Source: Lutjanus erythropterus (taxonomy: Eukaryota; Chordata; Actinopteri; Lutjaniformes; Lutjanidae). From it: a stretch of DNA of 64,000 nucleotides. Positions 22,996 to 35,065 of the stretch are shown here, one piece after another; the first letter of the stretch is position 1, and each line of letters begins with the position of its first letter. The DNA lies in the NCBI GenBank assembly GCA_020091685.1, contig CM034607.1, positions 9,979,465 through 10,043,464 of the forward strand, given 5' to 3'. The notes under the pieces are model-generated. The model made no database searches, had not been told where the DNA came from, and saw only the letters and a list, made by a program, of their open reading frames with translations. A program made the position numbers and the translations under genes.

Positions 22996-23430
22996 CCAGC
23001 CCCTCACATAATCGCTCCCTTAGCATGGTGGAGGGGTTTTGTGTGTCCCAGGGAGCTGTATCGTTGGGGCCAACAGCTCCTGGTCAGGTCTCCCAAGGAA
23101 ATTGGTCCAAGGGGAGGGCCAGACTCGGAGCGATTCACAGACCCTATATTATAAGGCCAAGAAGGAGCTGCAGCACCTTACCCAGAACAGGGAAACCGGG
23201 GCTCCCTCCTGGAGCCAGACCTGGGAGGTAAGTGTCTGGTGGAATGGCCTTGACCCATGGGGCTCAGCTGGACACAGTCAGAACAACATGGAGCTGCTGC
23301 TCCGAGGGCCCACCACCCGCAGGGATATGCATTGAGGTCAGGTGCATTGGAAGTCAAGCGGGTAGGCAAAGACGGGGACCTACTGTAGGCGTGCTGATCT
23401 CTGGCCTCATATATTGTACAGATATAGGAG
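22996..23430 (+). mobile_element. 5' leader fragment of a LINE
   Basis: 'agcatggtggaggggttttg', 'gagctgtatcgttgggg', 'ggtcaggtctcccaaggaaa', 'ctggagccagacctgggagg' and 'gcccaccacccgcaggga' follow the order of a fish LINE leader upstream of its endonuclease domain. The fragment stops at about the point where coding would start. The frames called on both strands (68-98 codons) are relics of it. Confidence 0.7.
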
Positions 23431-24030
23431 TGGTATTGATTCTTCACACTTAGTCCTTTTCTGCCCTCTAAATGAACTCAGACATCTGAAACAAACCATA
23501 CTCAGGCCTTCTTGGGAAGTGGTCTGACTATACGACTCGTTTGCTTAACCTGTGCTTTCTGAACACAAAGAGGTCCACGTTCACTTTGTCCTTGTCTTTT
23601 AGCCATCTTGGCTTGCCATAGAAAGATCACCTGCTGAATTGGATACTATAAAAAACAAATAGATAGAAGCATGGCCACTGGTAACACTAATAAGACGAGT
23701 GGATGAGGTGTAGTTTCATCTGAGGAAGAAAGAAGTTGTGGAACAAAGAGCACATCAAACAGCAGCTGTGCACAATGCACAGAAATGCTAAGGTTTTCCT
23801 TCAGTTTTCAGTTTGCGCCTTTTATGATAAACTGGACAGTAATCTGTGTAGAAGCTCCTGCTCTCCAGAGTAACTATACTGTGAACAAAAGGAGGACTGA
23901 GAGCCCATCAGAGCAGATGTAGACCAGCAAGAAAACTGAGTCCTCTTTCAAATGAACTGACAATGTGAACGCAGAAAGAACTGAGTCCCTTTTCTCTTGG
24001 TCCACTTTTTGATCCACTTTAAGGGGAACT
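23431..24030. mobile_element. probable right part of the transposon-like repeat split by the LINE
   Basis: 'gacaatgtgaacgcagaaag', 'actgagtcccttttctcttg' and 'ggtccactttttgatccac' look like the inverted counterpart of the 22237-22562 end (ggtctggaccag, gtgttcacaccat). The middle (23440-23900) is unassigned. Confidence 0.35.
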
Positions 24031-26498
24031 CTCAGCAAGAAAGCAAGCATATTTGCTAAAATTCAAACTTTGTTTAATTCAACTCGTTAAATATAATTGG
24101 CTGTGGCAAAGAGCAGAGGCTGAATCATTTCAGGACCTTCAGTATGTGTATGAAGGCATCGGCTTTACATTTCACATATTCGAAATATTATAATCTGCCT
24201 TCTAATGGTCTTTTTTACTAATGAATTCATAGTTAGAATATGGATAGGGTCCTTTTTAACGAGCTTTAATGTAAGCCCACCAGGTATAGTACTGGAAGAT
24301 CTATTCCTATCTGAGGACTTAGCACAGGAATCACTCTACTGCAGATGGATATATATCAGTTTATATCATTAGACTCATGAAAGGATTAGCACCTAATTAC
24401 AATTTTATATACTTCTCCTGTATTTGACACACTGAACAGTATGTGCTGCATTACATTCATCATAACGTAAGCTTACCTCATAGAGTGATTTACCTCTCTG
24501 ATAATAGTTGTAATACGCGTCTGCCTCCAATTACATACACACTCACACACACACACGCTCACACACACTTCCCACACTCCATACTTCACCCTGTCTGCCA
24601 CGACTTGTGCGGCCCATCAATCAGTGTAAGCTGACAGCTATGGCTAATGCTCCCCTTTTATTTAACCGTGCTTCATAATTTACCATTAGATTACTGGGTT
24701 TAGATCATACACAGCATATGTTGTGCTGTTTGTAGTGCTCTCTAATTGTGAAGCACACTCAAAGCCACAATAGACTGTAATTGAATGACATTTTGAGGCA
24801 TTTACTAACAACCCGTGCCTTCTACGTTTTGCATATCTGACATAAACAGTGTCAAGATTACATTCTGGTCCATGAAAACGTGCTTTATGGGATCAAATTA
24901 TAGCTGTCTTTTTAAAGATTGAACATGAAGCTAAATGTTACCTGAAAGCCAAATACAATATGTGGATTAACTCAATATCAATATAAGTGATTTGCCACAA
25001 CATCTGCGTGTAGACATGTTAACAACTTTGACAGTCACACTCCATAATTGGCAGGCCAGGGCTTGCTTAGTTATTCAGCGATAATGAGAATACCGCTCTC
25101 TTTGTGCCTCTCTCTTGCAAACACTCACACACAGCCATCTCTTGCAGATGTTCAACAGTAACACTGATTTAAGCCATCAGCTCTGCCAACTGGACGCCTG
25201 CCCGTCCTTCAGCGTGACTTGAGCAAACATGAGTGGAATCATCATCATCATCGTCATCAGCAGAATATCTGACTTGAGGGGAAGCACAATGCGAGTTCAA
25301 CTCACGAGCCGTGAACTTTAATCGACCTCTCTGCAGGCTTGGATCTATCATCTTAACTGAGGCGATCCGGAGATGACAGCCCCCACTCATCCATCATAAG
25401 AACTGCTTGGCCCTGACACACATGAAACCTGAAACAGCACAGAGACACACTCAATAGAACAGGAAAGTTTAAAGTTCCCATGACGTCAGAACTGATGCTA
25501 AAGTGATTTTGTCCCAGATTTGGTGGTTATCTTGATGTTATCTGCACCAACAATGGCAAAAAAGCCATTTAGTAGGTATTCTCTGGTATTTTCAATGGTT
25601 GAAATACCATAAGTGCTTTTTCTTTGTCTGAAAAATGATTTGAAACTGTTGATGACTCACCAGATTTTTGAAATGAAAGAAGGGGACAATTCCAGTTCAA
25701 AAATATCTAATGCTATTATCTACGAAATAAAATAGGACAATTCCAGTTTTATGCTTTTTGACCACAGCAACTGACGTACTGTAAAAACTTTTGGTGCAGG
25801 ACGACTGATGAATTTGGTAACTAAGAAATTGTCTAAAAGACAGTTGTAATGATGTTGCAGATTTAGATGTTAGCTTCTGGCCAGGTTTTTCTCAGCAGTT
25901 CTCTCAAAACTAGCATGAGCGGGTAGTTAGTAGAAGAAGAAGAGTGATATGAAGCTGCTAAAGTGAGCAGCCCCCTCTGCTGGCCAAAGCAAGCACAAAA
26001 TAATCGAGACGTTAAGCAGTCGGCTCGGTTGCGCGGTCTTTCGTAGTATTTAGTATTTATTATTTCACCTTGCAGTCTGTTTTTAACAATAAAAAAGACA
26101 TTTCTGGAAACAGCTCCAGCTGGGTACAGGTTACCAAAAAACATGGAAAACTGGGACATCTGGTCACTCTAGTCCAATGAAACGCTTTCTTGATTATGAC
26201 ACCGTGGAGCATAAAAAGATCCATACAGTGGAGCACGCTGGAGTGTTTATGGACTGTAGCTTACTTGTTGCCAAAATAGCTAACCATAACTATTAGCTGC
26301 CATTAGCAGGCAACAGAACCAGGCTCAGCAGCCTCCCAGTGAATTTGGCTGGTAATTGGGATGAACACAGCCTCCAAGGCTGGCGGGGAATACAGTACTG
26401 AGATTGTTTTCAGTCACCTGATGAAAATATAGTTTTATCTGTTGCTAAAGTAAATTAGCTCACTGCTAACTGCCGTTAGTCCGGTTAGCCATGACTCA
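24031..26498. other. gene-free interval, nothing recognised
   Basis: A short (CA) stretch at 24538-24568 and a (CAT)n-like run at 25240-25260. Frames of 60-98 codons have no recognisable domain. The part at 25020-25400 is mixed in composition and may be unique. Confidence 0.45.
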
Positions 26499-26840
26499 TG
26501 GTGCGTTCCATTTCCCGCAAAGGTTGGAAGTCAGGACTGGGAATGACATCATAACCAAGTTGAGCACATTCTAGTATAACAAGTTGAAAAAAATATTTTT
26601 GTACTTGACAACAAGATATTTTGCACATGCAAACACTGTGGCACCATATCCAAAGATGGTAGTGCATGTACAACTCACTTAATGAGACACAAGAGCTAAT
26701 GGACAGCTTCTGTTCGTATTCATATCAGGGTTGGTGAGGTTCCTGTGATGGAATTCTAACTTCAGGGGCATCTTACAGTTAAAATTTCCAACTGGGAACT
26801 TGAAAATTTGGACTTTCCAGTTCAAGTGGAATGCATCATC
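26499..26840. mobile_element. miniature inverted-repeat element with 'atggtgcgttccatttcccg' end
   Basis: The left end 'atggtgcgttccattt' pairs with the right end 'aagtggaatgcatcatc'. The interior has 'atgacatcataaccaagttg', 'ctagtataacaagttg' and 'atttccaactgggaac', phrases I associate with a fish non-autonomous element. Confidence 0.6.
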
Positions 26841-26966
26841 AGCCCTAGGGTGCCTGGAGCCAAACCCAACAAGAAATCTACATGGGTACCGCAGCCTATT
26901 CCCTGTTGTCAAACTGTCCTTTGCTGGTCTCAGAGACTTTTTTGGACCACTCTCCTTCCAACAACC

Positions 26967-27091
26967 ATGGACCGCTTTAGCTGCACGGCGAGGGGGTGTA
27001 ACACACATCACTATTGGCTACTGTGCAACAAGTCCTTCCCTAGCTGCCTGCTTTACAAGAAACATGTAAGCGATAAGCACTCTGCTAGTCG
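26967..27091 (+). pseudogene. degenerate C2H2 zinc-finger-like fragment
   Basis: The frame beginning at 26967 contains FSCTARGC and then LLCNKSFPSCLLYKKHVSDKH. The second half fits the finger pattern C-x3-F-x5-hydrophobic-x2-H-x4-H. The first cysteine pair does not fit (C-x8-C). No second finger and no clear splice site follow. It may be a transposon-encoded or decayed finger, or chance. Confidence 0.3.
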
Positions 27092-27639
27092 TTTCAAGGA
27101 AACTTTAAATTTGATAAGTGCTAGAGTCCAACTTTTTCCACTCTTTCAGGACATAAATCAAACCTGTGTGACTTTGCTTTGACTTTCATAATCATACACA
27201 CCCAAAACATAAATATGGAAATATCCTGTTCCTTTGTAGTGCCCTCTGTTAAACTTCACTTTACATTTTAATACTTCTCTCCATTCTAGCAGGTCTATTT
27301 CTTTGTTAAATCCCCTCTGTTCTGGCTGCTGTATCCCTCCATACAGAAAGGTTAAACACACCTAAGCAGAGGCAGTGTGACTGATGCCAGGGCTGTTTCT
27401 AAATGTTAATGACACCCTCCGGGCAGAGCGCTGTACACCGCAGTATCCTACTGTAGAGTTATAGCGTGGCGGTTATGCTATAGTGGCTCCATCTGTGCAC
27501 GCACACATCAGAATGTGTGTGTTATAGCGCCGACACACACACACACACCAGGGACGGCCCACTGTACAGCTGGCACGCAGCCAGGAGTCCTTCCACTGAG
27601 TGGTCAGGGAGAGAAATCAATCAAACATGGCTTGTCAGG
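27092..27639. other. gene-free interval, nothing recognised
   Basis: Short CA run at 27535-27548. The minus-strand 67-codon frame is uninformative. Confidence 0.45.
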
Positions 27640-27935
27640 CCCCTGAATCCATTATGGCAGGCAGAGTGGTGAGGCTTGAGTAAACAGGGATGACAAGGAG
27701 AGACAATTAGCAAGAATTCAGGCTGTTGTTAGAGGCAAGCTTGGGGATTTGGTAGTCCTGCATGGCCTAGTTTGGCCCACCTCGGCTTAGCTCCGTCAAC
27801 AGGCTCGGCTCGCAGCTTTATTGCCGGTAATTCACTGGCCCTCAGTGTTTTATGCCCTCTCTCTTTACAGCCTAAGCAGGCCAAATCCATTTAAATAAAC
27901 ACTAGTGCTGCAGAATGATGGCTGAGGTGTTTAAA
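27640..27935. promoter_or_regulatory. candidate conserved noncoding element
   Basis: A non-repetitive island ('gagacaattagcaagaattc', 'gctttattgccggtaattc', 'atccatttaaataaacacta') with no coding signal. Proposed on composition and homeodomain-like words only. Confidence 0.3.
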
Positions 27936-28649
27936 AGCACTGATGCACGACTAGCACATACACTGCATCACAGCTGGGGCCATTACGGCATTTCAGGCCA
28001 ATATAGTGTACAAGTATTAGATCAGACAAAGGAGAGCTCACTGAAACTGAGAGCCTCTTTGGATTTATATACCATACAATAGTGGTGTACATGACTGCAC
28101 CACACCTAATGTATAGCATGCATCGGTTATACATGCAAACATGGTGTAACACACAGATTGCTATGCAGAAGCTGTTTGCTCATAATCATTCCCCAACCTG
28201 CAAAATTAGTCACAAGATTTGCCGCACTCAACTCAGGAGAGGAACTGATTTAGAAACAATGTGCAGAGAGCTCTCTGTGCGAGTAAGTGTGCAGCCATTA
28301 CTCATACGTAAACTCATTACATTGGTCTAATAGCTCTGTCTCGTGACTCTGCCTGCGCCTGCCTATATGGAAAGAACATTAGTGTGGCCTATGTATGGAA
28401 CACAGAGCTGGAGTTCATTCATTCTTCTCTATGGTATGGATCAGACAGATAATTAACTGCAGAGACATGAAGTCATTGTTCAGTTAGAGATATGGGCCCG
28501 GTCTAATAAGAGCTCACACTGTGGAGTGGCGAGGAGAGAAAAGGGACGAAATTACAGGAAAGGGTCCGCTAATGTCTGCTGAATGACCTGCACTGTCTCT
28601 CTGCACTGGATGTCATATCCTATGGCCCCTATGCTATACCAAAATATTA
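27936..28649. other. gene-free interval, possibly regulatory
   Basis: Unique-looking sequence with no repeat family words. The 82-codon frame (28082-28330) and the opposing 73-codon frame show no domain. Confidence 0.4.
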
Positions 28650-30060
28650 CAGTCTACTGTCATTTTTAAAGACCCCCTCCACTCTTGACCGTCGCTGTGC
28701 AGATTCTGACATTAGAAAGCTGTTTTCACATTCCACGTCTTCTGAAGAGGGAAAGTTTTTAAGCCTGGGAACCAGACGAATCTGTGAGCTCATGTTTTAT
28801 TTGCTCTGGTAGATGCGTCTGCCTGCTGTTCAGACAGGTTTCCAGTTTATGAAAACCACTTATCTCATATGGGAATGGGTTTAATACGAAAGAACCAAGT
28901 TGGTGGGGAAAACCAGAATATTTTCACATCTAACTTTCTGAATTAAAGGTTTATTTTGACCAAAACAGAGTTGGTGATTATTGGAGCAGTGGAAAGACGA
29001 ACCAAGATGGTTCTGGTGAGTTTCATTTTGTTTCTGTCAAGTCCAGTGGCTTTGAAGGGAGTAATATTACAGATGTTTATGGTCAAACAAAAAGGTCTCT
29101 CTCTGTAGGGATCTATTCCATAATTCTGTCAGACACTTAGAATAACAATCTGAACTTGTTGGAGGCAGAAACAAGCACTTTTTCTGGACGTACTTTGATG
29201 GGCTTGCCTCCAAAGATTACACGGTAGCCTTATTTGCAGCAGCTAACTGTAGCAATCCCAAACGTTTTATATGTGTTATCATTTTGACACCAAAATATGG
29301 AGGTATGCATATTCACAAACATATTGATGCTACACAATGGCAGATAATCCCTGCACAATCTTAACATTAGCATTGCTCAGTTACTGATTACTTGTAGGCC
29401 CATCTGATTGCATGTAGAGGTATTTCAGTCCCTCGGAAATCAGAAATAAACTGAGAGAATCCAGATTCGCATTTGCAAATTGGCCTGGTGATGCAAGGCC
29501 AGAAAAGTTTATCTGTATTCACCTTAAAGCTCAGTTAACATGCGTATATATGAGCAGGATTTTGCAACATCGCAAGTCACCCAGTATATACCTTACGTAA
29601 GCATGATTTGGAAATCTGCAGTGTTCTAATGCATAACATTGAGAAATGACTTTTCACGACATATCTTGTATCTAGCATTTAAAGTCCTGTGGATTTTTCT
29701 TATAATCAAAGAAAATAACTAAGAAAATATTAGTTTACATCCATGATTGCTAGCTTGCAGCCTTCTTCACTGCCTTTTTTGGTGCATTACTGAGCTTTTT
29801 TGCATTACTTGTGTTCGTGCGCCCTTGTGCACAAAACCCCCCACAAAACCTCTAAAATAAAAAACAATGGCACTTTAATACATGGATTTTCCAATGAGGT
29901 ATAAGGAGTAGATGTAAAGATTTGTCATATGCAATTTATTATCCAAAGCAGAGTATTTTATATGACCTAAAACATGCCTGTAGGGGCTCTTTTTAGGTTT
30001 TTTGAGCTGTGAATTGGAGTTTTGATCTGTACTTGGAATTATTAAAATAAAAAATAAATT
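28650..30060 (+). repeat. interspersed repeat family E, copy 2 (degraded, interrupted)
   Basis: 28655-28800 ('aaagaccccctccactc', 'cagattctgacattagaaag', 'ctgttttcacattccac') and 29880-30020 ('ggattttccaatgaggtata', 'tccaaagcagagtatttta') match 7190-7625 in order but are separated by more than 1 kb of other sequence. Confidence 0.55.
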
Positions 30061-30330
30061 ACTTTGTATTATTGAGTTTTTGTTTTTATTTAAACATAAC
30101 CTAAATGTCTGTTGTCTGCTGCTGCATCAAATATTTGATGCTCAATATCTCAGAACTGCAGTCTAATATAACTTTATGCCTCAAATCCCATCTGTCGTTT
30201 AGGCTCTAGTGAATCCAACACAATATGTTATAATTAATAAACTGTGATTGTGATTTTGATGTACACACTGAATCTCAAAAGAGATGGAGTGAGAGAAGAG
30301 AAGCTAGACGTTCTTCCTTAAATGGAAATT
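30061..30330. other. gene-free AT-rich interval, nothing recognised
   Basis: AT-rich, with no shared repeat words. Confidence 0.45.
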
Positions 30331-31095
30331 CAGTTTTTAGACTTCAGAGCTGAGCGAGGTCCCCTCATAAACTCAAATTTATGTCCCCTGCTCGGGTTGT
30401 TGTCTGGGGCTTCCACACAAGGCCGGCCTGTGCTCGGCCCGACCCATAAATCCTAACCCTTAGAATTTTTGAATGGACCACTGTGCTGGACCCAGGAGCC
30501 GTGGAGGGAGGGCCCCAAATTACCGAACCTCTGCGAGCGGTCCAGTAGGAAAAACAACTGCGAAGTTTATCACGTAATTCCAAGAACTGCAGGGAACCCT
30601 TGTGGCAGAAGGCCGTGGAGGAGGAGGCATCTGAGTTTATTTGGTATTTAAGTGTATTTGGGTGTATATATGGCTGCATAAAAGGTCTCAAAATTCACGG
30701 TGATTGCATGTCTCGGAGTGGAGGCTGCTATGCTCGATCTGTCCCTGTGGGATAGCATGCATGTGTGCGGGTCTCAGAGGAATAGCTAATGCATTGTATA
30801 TATGTACGTGTGTGTGCTAGAATATTTATCAGAGGACAACTGCACAAACTAAAAGCATCAAATAAGCCAAGACCCCACACTTTAACACGCATGTACGCTC
30901 CTCATATCGGTCCCATTGATTCCCATCCTTTCTGCACGACACTGGAGGCCAACGCAGAAGACAGAGGCAGGACCAAACAGAGGATTATTCAGAATAACAT
31001 ATATGGCTCGCCGTGGGAGTCCCAAGAAAAGTGAGTGACAGCATCAGAACAAATCATGATGAAATGCTTGCATCACCCCATCTGATAGCCGTCAC
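30331..31095. promoter_or_regulatory. GC-richer candidate regulatory interval
   Basis: 30340-30640 is markedly GC-richer than the surroundings and non-repetitive. The opposing frames (108 codons on minus, 60 on plus) have no recognisable protein motif. Either a regulatory element or an undetected noncoding exon is possible. Confidence 0.28.
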
Positions 31096-31330
31096 GATAC
31101 CCGGTATCCTCTCCTCTCACATGTATGATTCATATAGAAAGATGCATGGAGGACTTCTTCAAAGCTCTCACATGTTTATTAGCCCATAACATCTGACGCA
31201 TTCATGTTTACGCTCCCAAGCCGCATTTGACATTTTCTGGATATGATGAATCATTAATGATGACCTCAATAGGCTTTCACATCTTTGGCCCACAGATCAA
31301 TAAAGTGGTTAGGGGAGTAGGTCAGCGGCT
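31096..31330. promoter_or_regulatory. candidate conserved enhancer
   Basis: 'ttcatatagaaagatgcatg', 'acatgtttattagcccataa' and 'atgatgaatcattaatgatg' give forkhead-, octamer- and homeodomain-like words in a non-repetitive stretch. Confidence 0.35.
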
Positions 31331-31389
31331 CTCCAGAGGTGTCTGTCAGTGTGTGTGCATATGAGTGTGTGCGTGTGTTTGAGCGTGCC

Positions 31390-31540
31390 TCCGAACAGTC
31401 GCACCCCAGCAAGCGACTGTAAAATGTTGGTGCTAATTGGCGGCCAAGCGCGGCCCTGTCTCCGGCGCGACGACACTCCAGGGCTGGCAGAATTGTGGCT
31501 GGTTTTCCAAGTTTTTTTTTCTTTTTTTTCAAGCAATCCC
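31390..31540. promoter_or_regulatory. candidate conserved noncoding element
   Basis: CpG-containing unique sequence with 'ggtgctaattggcggcc' (an inverted CCAAT-like and homeodomain-like site). Long frames on both strands reflect GC content. Confidence 0.28.
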
Positions 31541-34094
31541 TGCCTGCGAGGCTGTGGGAGTTCCATCCATTATTGATCAGGTCCAAGGATGAAAGCAGGA
31601 ACGCTCAGTGGGGACTGAGCATCTTTGGCCCCACACAGGAAAAAAAAAAACAGAAAAAAAAACAGCCTTGACCGCCAACTCTGTGTGAAAAGAGACAAGG
31701 AAATGTCTTTTTTAATTCATATCGAACCCTGAGAACCACAAAAGTGAACACAAATAAGCAGAATCTATGTAAAACAAGCGCGTCATGATGTGAATTTTTA
31801 CTCACCCCTAACATTTAGCAGCACAATCCTCACTGAGATTTTTTGTACCCAGATGATGACATTGTGTTATGCTCTGCGTTGCCAGCCTTGGCAGCGGCTC
31901 AGCTCAGTGCTGTTCAATGATTCAGCTGTGTAGAATTGACCTCCACCTCACCTTGGCAATACTCCCCAACCAAATGGACGTTTGGCAGCCAGAAAACACA
32001 CTGGATATACAAGCATGTGTGCACGCCAGTGATAACACACACACACACACCCCAACTCACAGAACTACACAGACGCGCGCACACACTCTCTGGGAAAGGT
32101 TACAATGCTGCTTGAAACAAAGGGGCAGATGGTTGACAATGATACAGTGCCAGCACTGGCAAGGTGGTTAAAATACACATTTCTGTTTGTGTGTGCGCAT
32201 GAATATGTGCCTATACATCTCTCTGAGGTAGTTTTTACTAATACCAGTCTAAACTTCTCCCAGCAGTGTGTTTTGTGGTGCAGATCTGGGTATTTGTTTT
32301 GGCCTGTTAGTGTGTCTCTCCAGTCCCACAGCAAAGCAAAGTGCTTTGCCAGAAGTTGCTGTAAAATACTTGGAAATGTTATAATGAGCCATAAACTCAA
32401 CCACTGCTGCTGTTGAATCATCACTTAAGGAAATAAGGGCTAATTTGCAGATATGAAACTGTTTTGGGGGAAATGGAAAAGCAAATAAAAATGCTTAACT
32501 GTATTTTTCTGTAATTACTTCCCACTGAGATACTTTTTTGTGGACACAAACATAACCTTTACAAATTCAGTCCTCATTAATTTCTTGACACCTGTGGATG
32601 GCCTAATACTACAGGTCCCAGAATTCTGAGCAGCTGCTATGACGCACTACCTTCTACCTGGAAGTGATAGGAATGAACAAACTAGCGAACATCAGATTGT
32701 TTCAGCAATGTGGATGTCCTAACTTGCTCAGTGTGTCAACTAAAAAAAATAACAAAACTCACCTGGTTCTATTTTTGCAAAGTTTCATGCACTTCATGTA
32801 ATCTTCAATGGTCAAAATCAACACTGACTTCCTTTACATTTCTGTTTTCCCTCCAGTCATCATGGACGACAAAAGACAAGATTTACAAGGTTGAGATGTG
32901 GCATATTTTATTTGATCCACTGCACCCTTTTTAAAAGGAGACCCCAGAAAAGGATGAGATTTGGGGGAAAGTAAGTAGAAGTAGAAGTAAGTGAACTGTC
33001 CCTCAACTATATAGAAACAAAGCTGACATAAGATTATTACATTATGACAGTTTTTCACACTTCATCTGCTCAAGTTTGATATAACAGAAGGGCTTCTGAA
33101 GAATTCAGTCTATAATTGGCCTTCTCCATAATCTAATATTAAAAACTGATCCGCTGTCAAAAAATACCAAAAATATACATACATACATACAGTACAGAGT
33201 GAATGGAAAGAGCTTACAATCAATTCTGTAAAGAGCAACATGTTCTCACTCCCAATTTGTCAAATACAGCAGCAGTACAGTGACCATGTGCTTCAAGCTA
33301 TGATGCTATAGGTACCACTGCAGTGTTTGTTTTGTATGTGCAGGGCTCTGTGGTCATGTTAGCAATGATATGCAAATTTAGGGCAGATTTTCAAAGTAAA
33401 GGCACAGAAGCTACTTTGGCAGGTTTCTGCAAACAAACCATTAGGTTGAGAAAACAAAACTACTTTAGTAAGTATGTAACATAATGTCACAAACATGGCA
33501 ATTTCAATTTCACATGTAACTTACTCAGTATTATAAAGAAGTCAATGTCGACTCTTGGTTTCACATAAACCTCAGCCTCCTGTGTGAAATTGGCGTGTTT
33601 GTTTGACCCATCCATGCACCCCACCCCCTCCAAATGTGGGTATTTATTATACTACCTCCACTGACTTGGACAGCACGTTAAAAAATACTACAAGAGGGGC
33701 TCAACAGTGTCATAGTTTGAAGCATATGGGCACTGACCGAGTTGCCATATTTGATGCAAGAGGTAAACTCCCTCCCCTTCCAGTGTGCCCCATGGGACCT
33801 TACCTTACTTTAATTTACAAGACAAGAAAGTCACAATTTATGGTTGTTTTGGTTGTAGTTTAGTCAGGTTTGGGGTGAAACCGCTCGGTGAACCCCGTCT
33901 CTAGATGTCATTAACACCAATATCGCTGTCCTTTGTGATATTATCTTACCTGATGTGTTGTGTCCAGTGACCGCTGGTCCATTTATCAGCTGGGGAGCAA
34001 AAGATCGAGCAAAAGCCATCGCTCTTGTGAGTAAATCCAAGTAGGAAAAAATTGTAGCTTCAGCTTTAACGTTACCTTTTGTAGGGAGAAAGTC
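31541..34094. other. gene-free interval, nothing recognised
   Basis: Poly-A runs at 31639-31662, a CA tract at 32037-32050 and an (ATAC)n run at 33175-33190. The overlapping 119/103-codon frames at 32065-32424 occupy opposite strands without domains. No splice-consistent exon was seen. Confidence 0.45.
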
Positions 34095-34245
34095 ATGATG
34101 TCACATACACAACTTCTTGGTGTGTATTCTTTTTAATTATGGCTCTTCACAGTCTTATAGTTCAATAGTTTTCTGACAGACTGCAACTTTCTTTACTTGT
34201 AAAATAACTTTTTAAATGACAAACATCATATCTGAAGTTTGTTTC
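34095..34245 (+). repeat. interspersed repeat family G, copy 1
   Basis: 'cttcttggtgtgtattcttt', 'cacagtcttatag', 'gactgcaactttctttactt' and 'gacaaacatcatatctgaag' match the same order at 62580-62710. Confidence 0.6.
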
Positions 34246-35065
34246 ACAAGCGTTCATATGTTCCTTTTTTTTTCAGAAGAAATGTCAAGGTGGTCCTCAG
34301 GAAGGAGAGGGCTATTCTTCTCTATAGAGAAGTAATTAGGCCCACTGAATTTAAAAAGACTGAATGGCTATTGCAGAAAAAATGCAGACCATGAACACAG
34401 TCGCATAAATGCTGTTTGTTTTAATTAAAATCTCAAGAATTATAATTTAAAGGTTTAATTTGCTGTCTGAAGTCCCCTCCTCCAGCCTCCACACCTGCCT
34501 CCTCCACATGAATGAGACTGTCCACTCCATGTCATTGGCATATTCAATGGCCATCCACTTTAATCCATCCTGGGTCGTTAGCCCTGTCTGCGAGGCTAAT
34601 CATCATCTCCTCTGGCTCAAGTTAGCCAAAGAGAGAGCATCACCAGAATGAGACAGTTAAATATTCATGTCCCACTGCGGTGTAATATCCTCCTCAATGA
34701 TGTTTGAACCTTTTGACCCGAGGTAATCAGCAGTAATCACACGGTCACACAGAACAGTGATAAATTTGATCAGTAGATGGTGGAGTCTGATGAGTTTTTG
34801 ACACCACTGAGTGCCGCGCATCAGGCAAAACCTCAAACTATGATCGCCGCATGGAGCACACACTCCTGCGACGCGTTCCTGATGACAGACAGTTCATTTC
34901 AGCCCCAGGCATGTAGGTATGACATCATTCGATTAATAATGGAGCAATTAATTATGACCTATTAGACTGATGAATTAGATTAGATAGAGAAGAGGAATGT
35001 AGCCATGTGATAATATTACACTAGGATACATTAATGACTTCTTGGGGATGGAGGTGGGGGAGTGG
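34246..35065. promoter_or_regulatory. candidate conserved regulatory block (cores 34470-34690 and 34770-35060)
   Basis: Cores include 'gtcattggcatattcaatgg', 'gaggctaatcatcatctcct', 'gattaataatggagcaatta' and 'ctgatgaattagattagata'. They are dense in TAAT/ATTA homeodomain cores, non-repetitive and without coding signal. Confidence 0.38.

Noticed and set aside
23025..23453. Overlapping 68-98-codon frames on both strands
   Set aside because: They lie in the GC-rich leader of a LINE fragment.
32065..32424. 119-codon minus and 103-codon plus frames
   Set aside because: They occupy the same DNA on opposite strands, with no domain and no codon-like signal.
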